Source of the DNA: an uncultured Clostridiaceae bacterium
GTDB taxonomy: Bacteria > Bacillota > Clostridia > Lachnospirales > Lachnospiraceae
Reading direction: 5' to 3'
Assembly (NCBI GenBank): GCA_902477765.1
Contig: CABSIM010000022.1
Location: forward strand, 1 to 44,876
DNA: 44,876 bases
Position 1 is the first letter of the stretch, and each line of letters starts with the position of its first letter. The notes under the pieces are model-generated. The model was not told the origin of the DNA. It saw only the letters and a list, made by a program, of their open reading frames with translations, and did not search any database. The position numbers and the translations under genes are program-made. Positions 39,302 to 44,876 of the stretch are shown here, one piece after another.

Positions 39302-40025
39302 GTCTTTCGTCCTCTCTTTTTTCCGTCAGAGCCACATTGGCAAAAACCGCTCCGTCTCTGCCGCGGAGGGAAATCATATGCGTATTCCCGTCCACAGCCA
39401 TGAAAATGGCTATTTCGTCGCCCAGCACAGCCGCCTTCCGGTATTCAGCCCGGATCATGGCTATTTCCAGCTCCGCAGGGAGCATCTCCCTGGCCAGTTC
39501 CACATACTGGGCATTGTTCATATGGTGGTTTGTATCGATCTGATGAGGCATTACCCGGATGGTCCCGGCCTCTTCCATCCGGAGCGGAAGAGCAATTTTC
39601 CTTCCGTTTTCCTCCATGGGAATTCTGGGTTCCGGCTGCCCGTATGCAGCCACATCGCGCTCTGTAATGCGGCATGGCGTCCCTTTTTCCGTATCCAGAA
39701 GAAACCAGCAGGAGTCCGCCTCAGCCAGCGGATTTTTCATTTCGTCATAAATGGCAAAATTCCGCATGCCGAAAATCCCCCTGAAATCATAGGGCCAGGT
39801 GGCAATGGTCACAGTCTCACCCAGCGCCGGCCTGCGGCTGATCCGGATCTGCCAGGAGGACAGAAACCAGCTTCTTTTTTCTTTTTCCAGCCAGGAAAGC
39901 CCCACCCCGGAATCTTCCGAGTGAAATGTGGAGCAGTCCTGAAAGTAATTCATCATTCCCAGAATTGAAAGCCTTGCATCCGCATCTGTCTCGCTGTAGC
40001 GGATCCGGCTCTGTATTTCGTACAT
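39294..40025 (-). CDS. Acyl-ACP thioesterase
   Basis: It releases fatty acids from acyl carrier protein. The start ATG 40025 (MYEIQSRIRYSETDADARLS) gives 243 aa and sits after AAGGG; a longer frame includes the tRNA terminator and was rejected. It is made of two hot-dog folds. The conserved segment HQIDTNHHMNNAQYVELARE (about 161-180) holds the D-x-N-x-H residues of the plant FatA/FatB-like family. Chain-length preference cannot be predicted. Confidence 0.9.
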   Translation of the reverse strand: MYEIQSRIRYSETDADARLSILGMMNYFQDCSTFHSEDSGVGLSWLEKEKRSWFLSSWQIRISRRPALGETVTIATWPYDFRGIFGMRNFAIYDEMKNPLAEADSCWFLLDTEKGTPCRITERDVAAYGQPEPRIPMEENGRKIALPLRMEEAGTIRVMPHQIDTNHHMNNAQYVELAREMLPAELEIAMIRAEYRKAAVLGDEIAIFMAVDGNTHMISLRGRDGAVFANVALTEKREDERHD

Positions 40026-40065
40026 TCCGTTTCCCTTCTTCCCGGTCTGTCTTTTCCCGGATAAA

Positions 40066-40101
40066 ACAAAAAGCTCTAATTTCCTGCGAAATCGGAGCTT
40101 T
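40066..40101 (-). terminator. Terminator after the first tRNA-Gln copy
   Basis: A minus-strand stem AAAGCTC/GAGCTTT (40070-40076 and 40095-40101) with a paired inner stretch GATTTC/GAAATT and one mismatch is followed by TTTTTGTTTT. It lies right behind the tRNA at 40107-40179. Confidence 0.7.
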
Positions 40102-40106
40102 CCCAA

Positions 40107-40179
40107 CTGGGCTACAAGGATTCGAACCTTGAAAATGACGGAGTCAGAGTCCGTTGCCTTACCATTTGGCGATAGCCCA
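40107..40179 (-). tRNA. tRNA-Gln (CUG), copy 1
   Basis: A 73-nt cloverleaf. Acceptor arms TGGGCTA and TAGCCCA pair fully. The D arm is GCC/GGC, the anticodon stem ACGGA/TCCGT with loop CTCTGAC (anticodon CUG, reading CAG), and the T arm CAAGG/CCTTG with loop TTCGAAT. Discriminator G. CCA is not encoded. Identical to copy 2. Confidence 0.96.
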
Positions 40180-40191
40180 ATAACATATTAT

Positions 40192-40220
40192 ATATTAATA
40201 CGTTCCCCTCTTCTTGTCAA
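40192..40220 (-). promoter_or_regulatory. Promoter of tRNA-Gln copy 1
   Basis: Minus-strand perfect TTGACA (40215-40220), 17-bp spacer, TAATAT (40192-40197). Confidence 0.8.
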
Positions 40221-40374
40221 CCGTTTTTGGGGATTTTAAACGGATTTTGAAAATTTCCGCCTGCTGCGGATTCCCCGCCTGCGGCAGGCCGTTCTGACAG
40301 TGCTTTCTTTTCCGCTGCAATGTGAAGCGCACAGAGCATTTTGTCATGCCGGAATCAGAAATTTCTGTATCGCA

Positions 40375-40406
40375 GAAAAAGAGTCTGCAGGCGATTCCTG
40401 CAGACT
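40375..40406 (-). terminator. Terminator after tRNA-Gln copy 2
   Basis: A 10-bp perfect stem AGTCTGCAGG/CCTGCAGACT (40382-40391 and 40397-40406) is followed on the minus strand by CTTTTTC. Confidence 0.88.
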
Positions 40407-40416
40407 TTCTGTTCAG

Positions 40417-40489
40417 CTGGGCTACAAGGATTCGAACCTTGAAAATGACGGAGTCAGAGTCCGTTGCCTTACCATTTGGCGATAGCCCA
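40417..40489 (-). tRNA. tRNA-Gln (CUG), copy 2
   Basis: Identical over all 73 nt to copy 1, including the CUG anticodon, variable region CATTTT and discriminator. 237 nt separate the two copies, and their flanks do not look alike, so only the tRNA itself is duplicated or conserved. Confidence 0.96.
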
Positions 40490-40506
40490 TCGCTTTGACC
40501 TAATGC

Positions 40507-40535
40507 ATTATATAACAGAACAGGATATTCGTCAA
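40507..40535 (-). promoter_or_regulatory. Promoter of tRNA-Gln copy 2
   Basis: Minus-strand TTGACG (40530-40535), 17-bp spacer, perfect TATAAT (40507-40512). Confidence 0.85.
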
Positions 40536-40543
40536 GCGTTATT

Positions 40544-41317
40544 TTAAATTTTTTTATTTTTTTCTTCTCTGCCGTATTCCACGCTCCAGAGGATCAGCCC
40601 CTGGGCAGGAACCAGCGCTCCGGCCTGACTCCTGTCGCCTGACTCCAGGAGTTTCTGCATGTCTTCCGGCCTCCTGGCTCCCAGGCCCACCTCCAGCAGT
40701 GTTCCTGTCAGAATCCGCACCATATTGTAAAGAAATCCGTCCCCTGTGTACCAGAAAACCACCTTGCTTCCGTCCTCTTCGATCCGGATCTCTTCCAGGC
40801 TGCGGACCGTGGATTTCTTCATTCTTGCAGCAGCGCAGAAACTTCTAAAATCATGCGTTCCTTCCAGAATCCGCGCCGCCTTTCTCATGGCATCCAGATC
40901 CGGTTTCTTCCCCAGACCATACACATATTTTCTTTCAAATACACTCTTTCTGGAGCCTGTCTCCACAGTATACCTGTATGTTTTCCGTCTGGCATGGAGC
41001 CTGCTGTGAAACCGTTCCGGCATTTCCTCTGCCGAGAGGACCCGGATGTCTTCGGGAAGATACCGGTTCAGATACAGCACTGCTGCTTCACAGGAAGGAC
41101 ATACGGACTCATCAATATGAAAATTGGCCGCCTGTCCCCGGGCATGAACCCCGGCATCTGTTCTGCCGGAACCGGCCACTTCCACGCAGGCTCCGGCCCA
41201 TCTGCTCAGCACTTCCTCCAGTTTTCCCTGGATGGTATTCTTCGTATTCCCCTGTTTCTGCCAGCCGTCGTACCGGCTTCCGTCGTATTCCAGAACAATT
41301 TTTATATTTTTCTTCAT
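40544..41317 (-). CDS. truA: tRNA pseudouridine synthase A, second copy of normal length
   Basis: A 257-aa TruA with GSGRTDAGVHARGQ (nucleophile Asp54) and the block GDGFLYNMVRILTGTLLEVG. It lacks the extension of the ecf-linked copy and is only moderately similar to it, so this is an older paralogue rather than a recent duplicate. It lies 42 nt downstream of the L,D-transpeptidase gene and is probably in the same transcript. It may have taken a different tRNA target or position (the TruA family also includes modifiers of other tRNA sites), but this cannot be told from sequence. Confidence 0.94.
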   Translation of the reverse strand: MKKNIKIVLEYDGSRYDGWQKQGNTKNTIQGKLEEVLSRWAGACVEVAGSGRTDAGVHARGQAANFHIDESVCPSCEAAVLYLNRYLPEDIRVLSAEEMPERFHSRLHARRKTYRYTVETGSRKSVFERKYVYGLGKKPDLDAMRKAARILEGTHDFRSFCAAARMKKSTVRSLEEIRIEEDGSKVVFWYTGDGFLYNMVRILTGTLLEVGLGARRPEDMQKLLESGDRSQAGALVPAQGLILWSVEYGREEKNKKI

Positions 41318-41359
41318 GACAGCCTCCGGTGCATTCTGTTCTTCTGTATCCTGCCGCCG

Positions 41360-41950
41360 TTACGGTCCGATGGTAATGGGAACTCCCAGCGGACACTTTT
41401 CCCACAGAATATCCATTACACTGTTGTCCACGGCAATGCAGCCTGCGGTGCCGGTTCCCGGAGTCCGGTCTCCGTGGATCTCAATGTATCCGCCCAGAGC
41501 CGTATTCCACAGCGGCTGCTTCTTTTCATTGTTGGCCTGGATAATGGCGTCCCGTTCCTCAGCGGAAATCAGTCCCGTCTCATATCCTCTTTCCGCATCT
41601 TCTATATTGGGATATGAAACGCCCAGTGCCCGGTAGTACAGACTCTGATCATTCCTCAGGCACACATAGAACTCCCCGATGGGAGTCCTCTGGTCCCCTT
41701 CCATCACCTTGTCATCCACGGCGGACTGACGTCCCACCTCCGCATCATACACACAGATTACGGCTCCGTTCTCCCTGAGTGTCAGTGTGTGATCCATCAT
41801 GCTGACGTAAATACTTACGTCCGATGCGGCCTGGTCCTCGGTTTCAGCCACAAACCCCGGTCCCACTTCCTCTGCCATGGCGGCAGATCCGGAAACAATG
41901 GTAAAGACAGCTGCTGCCGCAGCCGCCAGAAAAATATTTCTTCTTTTCAT
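41360..41950 (-). CDS. Secreted L,D-transpeptidase (YkuD fold)
   Basis: A 196-aa exported protein: signal peptide (1-26, NIFLAAAAAAVFTIVSGSAA) and a YkuD domain (about 46-195). The catalytic set looks intact: His159 in YIEIHGDRTPG and Cys171 in TGTAGCIAVDNSVMD. The domain opens ADVSIYVSMMD-like (VSIYVSMMDHTLTL) and has DQRTPIGEFYVC. Such enzymes make 3-3 peptidoglycan cross-links or attach proteins to it. A consensus promoter lies upstream, and AGAAGG is 8 nt before the ATG. Confidence 0.9.
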   Translation of the reverse strand: MKRRNIFLAAAAAAVFTIVSGSAAMAEEVGPGFVAETEDQAASDVSIYVSMMDHTLTLRENGAVICVYDAEVGRQSAVDDKVMEGDQRTPIGEFYVCLRNDQSLYYRALGVSYPNIEDAERGYETGLISAEERDAIIQANNEKKQPLWNTALGGYIEIHGDRTPGTGTAGCIAVDNSVMDILWEKCPLGVPITIGP

Positions 41951-42009
41951 CTGTCAGACCTTCTTTCTGTATGCATGTTTTCCGTACAGTACTGCTGCGC
42001 GTTTCCTAA

Positions 42010-42038
42010 AGTATAGCGGATCCGACCCGTTCTGTCAA
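42010..42038 (-). promoter_or_regulatory. Promoter of the L,D-transpeptidase - truA unit
   Basis: Minus-strand perfect TTGACA (42033-42038), 17-bp spacer, TATACT (42010-42015), within the divergent gap to the ytaF-like gene. Confidence 0.88.
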
Positions 42039-42130
42039 ATTTCCCGGAATTCTTCGCCTGTTTGCCCATTCACCAAAACAGGTCTGTCTTAATATATAAA
42101 AGTAAGACTGACTTTCTATACGGTGAAACC

Positions 42131-42682
42131 ATGTCCTGCTTTTTTGAGCTTTTCCTTCTGGTACTGGCTCTCAGTGCCGATGCCTTTACCGCCAGCTTCG
42201 TTTACGGTGCAGACCGCGTAAAGATTCCGTTCCTGTCAGCTGCCGTCATCACATTCCTGTCCACCGGAATTCTGGCTTTTTTTCTCCTGGCCGGTTCTTT
42301 TCTGAAGGCATTTCTGCCGGGGAACCTGCCTTCTTTCTGCAGCGTTCTGCTGCTGTTTCTTCTGGGTCTTGCCAAACTCACGGCACGCCCCGTAAGAGAT
42401 ATGGCACGCCGTGCCAATGACCGGGATCCTGAAGTTCTGTCTGCAGGGGAAGCCTTTGTCCTGGGCGCTGCGCTGTCCATGGACAGTGCAGCGGCAGGAA
42501 TCGGAACCGGCCTTACCGGAACCTCCCTGCCGCTTCTGATGATTCTTTCTCTGGTCACCGGTTTTCTGTCTGTCACCGGCGGAGGCCGCCTGGGACGCAT
42601 TGTTTCCGGGCGGACCAGCATGGATTTTTCAAAAGCCGGCGGTATGGTCCTGATGCTCCTGGCCCTTATGAAACTGATTTAA
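42131..42682 (+). CDS. MntP/YtaF-family membrane protein
   Basis: The only clear plus-strand gene. The ATG at 42131 (MSCFFELFLLVLALSADAFT) gives 183 aa with about six hydrophobic spans in two similar halves. The paired motifs LALSADAFTASFVYG and LGAALSMDSAAAGIGTGL carry the conserved acidic residues of manganese exporters (MntP). The C-terminal LMLLALMKLI matches YtaF, a sporulation-linked relative. A Mn2+ export or sporulation role is inferred. The ribosome site is weak (GGTGA). The last 54 nt overlap the convergent P-type ATPase gene. Confidence 0.8.
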   Translation: MSCFFELFLLVLALSADAFTASFVYGADRVKIPFLSAAVITFLSTGILAFFLLAGSFLKAFLPGNLPSFCSVLLLFLLGLAKLTARPVRDMARRANDRDPEVLSAGEAFVLGAALSMDSAAAGIGTGLTGTSLPLLMILSLVTGFLSVTGGGRLGRIVSGRTSMDFSKAGGMVLMLLALMKLI

Positions 42683-44876
42683 AAATACCAGAAACTCGTG
42701 TGCCGCCATGGGAGCTGCCGCCAGCATAAGAAGTTCTCTCCATTCACTCCCGGACAGCCGGACAGTCTGAAATATCTCCACAAGCCACGGAATTTCCGTG
42801 ACTGCTGCCTGCAGAAGAATTCCCAGGATAAAGGCCGCCGCCATCAGGCCGTTTTCCAGATGATTCATTCTGAATACGGATCTGTCCGTATTTCTCATTC
42901 CCACGGCATGAAACAGCTGTGACAGTCCCAGCACCGTAAAGGCATACGTCTGGGAGCGCATCAGAACCTCCCCGTTTTCCAGCATACGCAGCAGGTTCTC
43001 CGGTGTCACCGCCTGCCCCAGGGATACCAGTGCGGATATGGACGGTCTGAAAAAAGCGCAGAGGCTGATGACGGCGATCAGGAATCCGTAAAACACCGTA
43101 CAGGCAAGGCCGCCGCGGGAAAACAGACTCTCCGATTCTTTTCTGGGGGATTCCCGCATAAGCGCCTCACCGTCATTGATATCCGTCCCGAGAGCCAGTG
43201 CCGGCAGAGAATCTGTAATGAGATTGATCCAGAGAATATGACTGGCTTTCAGAGGCGCCGGGAACCGCAGCAGAATGGCCGCAAACATGGTCATGATTTC
43301 TCCGAAATTGGAAGACAGAAGAAAAATCACGGATTTCCTGATATTCTCATAGATGCCGCGTCCCTCCTCAATGGCCTTTTCTATGGTGGCAAAGTTATCA
43401 TCCGTCAGCACAAGATCCGCTGCCTGCTTCGCAACATCCGTCCCGCCTTTTCCCATGGCAATCCCCACGTCCGCGGCTTTCAGAGACGGCGCATCATTGA
43501 CTCCGTCTCCGGTCATCGCCACAATGTCCCCTCTGGCTTTCAGCGCCTGTACAATCCGCACCTTGTGACTGGACGATACCCGTGCAAACACATGGATGTC
43601 TCCGGCTCTCCGCTTCAGTTCTTCTTCGTCTGCCAGGTCAATTTCCCTTCCGGTCATGCACTGAGCCTCATCATCGGCAATGTTCAGTTTCCGGGCAATG
43701 GCCAGAGCAGTGTCTTTATGGTCGCCTGTAATCATGACTGTACGCACATGGGCTTCCCGGAACATGGCCACCGCATGGGGAACTTCCGGTCTGGGCGGAT
43801 CGGCCATGCCCGCAAGGCCCAGAAAAATCATCCCCGTCTCCTTCCGTCCGTCTCCGTCGGTTCTGGCTGCCCCCAGAACCCGGAGCGCTCTGGACGACAG
43901 AAGCCCCGTTTCCTTCCGGAACCGTGCTCTCTGGTATTCTCCCATGGGCTTTACAGTTCCCCGCTCCTGATAATGGGTGCATCGTTCCAGAATCACATCC
44001 GGCGCTCCCTTGGTATAGCTGATGGTTCTATCCCCGTCCCGGTGAACCGTGGTCATCATTTTCCGTTCCGAGTCAAATCCCTTCTCTCCCGTTCTGGGAT
44101 ACGCCTTTTCCAGGCTTTCCTTTTCCATCCCCAGACTTTTTCCGTAATCGATAAGCGCCAGTTCCGTGGGATCTCCACGTCTCTCTTTCCCGCGGACTGA
44201 CGCGTCATTGCACAGGAGAAATGCCCGTTCCAGGTCTCTGTCTCTTCCGGGACTGCCCAGGATTTCACCGGCACACTCCCACACCTCCACCTGCATCCGG
44301 TTCTGGGTCAGGGTCCCTGTTTTATCCGAACAGACCACGCTGACGGCTCCCAGCGTCTCGACCGAAGGAAGGCGGCGTACAATGGTGTTAACCCGCACCA
44401 TCCTGGAAACAGAAAGGGCCAGTACAATGGTCACCACGGCAGGCAGGCCTTCCGGAACCGCCGCCACGGCCAGCGATATGGCCGTAATCAGCATCTCTCC
44501 TGCATTCCTGTTCTGAAGAAGAGCCGCCGCAAACAGAAGCACACACAGGCCCACGGCCAGAAGACTCAGAACTCCTCCCAGATCTCCCAGGCGTCTCTGA
44601 AGCGGGGTCGGTTCTTCCGGTGCCTCATGAATCAGTTTCGCAATTTTTCCGATTTCCGTGTCCATTCCGGTGGCCGTCACCAGTCCCGCTCCCCGGCCTG
44701 CCGTTACATTGGTGGACATATAGGCAAGATTTCTGCAGTCCCCCGGAGGCAGTTCCCGGGCAGCCGTAAATCCGGCATCTTTGCTGACCGGTACGGATTC
44801 TCCCGTCAGTGCCGACTCTTCAATTCTCAGATTTTCCGAAAGAATCAGGCGGAGATCCGCCGGCACCTGCCTTCCC
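42629..44876 (-). CDS. P-type cation-transporting ATPase (Ca2+ type), 5' end cut by window edge
   Basis: A partial ATPase of at least 748 residues. The frame runs off the right edge (GRQVPADLR), so the N-terminal spans and part of the actuator domain are missing. Present: the actuator loop ESALTGESVPVSKD, TM4 AAVPEGLPAVVTIVLALSVS, the phosphorylation site CSDKTGTLTQNRM, KGAPDVILERCTHY, MITGDHKDTALAIA, TGDGVNDAPSLKAADVGIAM and TM6 NLITDSLPALALGTD. PEGL and NxxxD favour a calcium or related cation pump. The C-terminus ends HKGQEHQDHTAGF, read antisense to ytaF. Confidence 0.93.
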   Translation of the reverse strand, partial: GRQVPADLRLILSENLRIEESALTGESVPVSKDAGFTAARELPPGDCRNLAYMSTNVTAGRGAGLVTATGMDTEIGKIAKLIHEAPEEPTPLQRRLGDLGGVLSLLAVGLCVLLFAAALLQNRNAGEMLITAISLAVAAVPEGLPAVVTIVLALSVSRMVRVNTIVRRLPSVETLGAVSVVCSDKTGTLTQNRMQVEVWECAGEILGSPGRDRDLERAFLLCNDASVRGKERRGDPTELALIDYGKSLGMEKESLEKAYPRTGEKGFDSERKMMTTVHRDGDRTISYTKGAPDVILERCTHYQERGTVKPMGEYQRARFRKETGLLSSRALRVLGAARTDGDGRKETGMIFLGLAGMADPPRPEVPHAVAMFREAHVRTVMITGDHKDTALAIARKLNIADDEAQCMTGREIDLADEEELKRRAGDIHVFARVSSSHKVRIVQALKARGDIVAMTGDGVNDAPSLKAADVGIAMGKGGTDVAKQAADLVLTDDNFATIEKAIEEGRGIYENIRKSVIFLLSSNFGEIMTMFAAILLRFPAPLKASHILWINLITDSLPALALGTDINDGEALMRESPRKESESLFSRGGLACTVFYGFLIAVISLCAFFRPSISALVSLGQAVTPENLLRMLENGEVLMRSQTYAFTVLGLSQLFHAVGMRNTDRSVFRMNHLENGLMAAAFILGILLQAAVTEIPWLVEIFQTVRLSGSEWRELLMLAAAPMAAHEFLVFLNQFHKGQEHQDHTAGF

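Noticed and set aside
40180..40416. A further gene or tRNA between the two tRNA-Gln copies
   Set aside because: Only a promoter, a terminator and short GC-rich complementary stretches are visible.
42202..42621. A 139-codon minus-strand frame opposite the ytaF-like gene
   Set aside because: Low-complexity Arg/Pro/Ala composition; the plus-strand protein has paired MntP-type motifs.
43238..44200. A 320-codon plus-strand frame opposite the P-type ATPase
   Set aside because: The minus strand carries all P-type motifs over this stretch; the plus frame has none.

Overview
The window is a chromosomal segment of a Firmicute, most likely a Lachnospiraceae (clostridial cluster XIVa) bacterium. The evidence is the gene order rpsJ...rplQ-ecfA1A2T-truA-rplM-rpsI, the small KOW protein between map and infA, a zinc-type S14, a zinc-LID adenylate kinase, a long L17 of 178 aa, strong AGGAGG ribosome binding sites and TTGACA/TATAAT promoters. 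Genus and species cannot be told from what I see. Almost every gene lies on the minus strand, so transcription runs from high to low coordinates; the one clear plus-strand gene is the MntP/YtaF-like gene at 42131-42682.

Layout from right to left, in the direction of transcription: (1) a P-type cation ATPase cut by the window edge, overlapping the convergent ytaF-like gene, then an L,D-transpeptidase and a second truA; (2) two identical tRNA-Gln(CUG) genes, each with its own promoter and terminator; (3) an overlapping acyl-ACP thioesterase - CvfB-like - RidA operon; (4) a lone MalK-like ABC ATPase with nearly all its catalytic residues replaced; (5) a PucR/CdaR-type regulator coupled to ftsE-ftsX, an M23 murein hydrolase with a coiled coil, and an S41 protease, a probable division/cell-wall operon; (6) a MATE exporter overlapping a MerR-type regulator; (7) the S10-spc-alpha ribosomal supercluster from rpsJ to rplQ (28371 to 11231), including secY, adk, map, infA and rpoA; (8) two tandem secreted proteins with cell-wall-binding repeats; (9) the ECF transporter core ecfA1-ecfA2-ecfT with truA; (10) a 5-oxoprolinase module pxpA-pxpB-pxpC plus a YcsI-like gene; (11) rplM and the start of rpsI.

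Blocks 8 and 10 look like accessory insertions into a locus that is normally continuous (rplQ-ecfA1-ecfA2-ecfT-truA-rplM-rpsI). Both are bounded by promoters and terminators that I can point to, so the housekeeping genes behind them have new promoters of their own. Several spacers inside the ribosomal operons are unusually long (124-369 nt) and hairpin-rich. Two of them share a roughly 19-nt degenerate repeat.

I see no CRISPR array, prophage, transposase or rRNA gene. The most unusual items are the MalK-like protein that looks catalytically dead, the two inserted modules, the repeat-bearing spacers, and the truA copy with a C-terminal extension of about 100 aa. None of these is proven to be a new system; each is stated with a decisive test.
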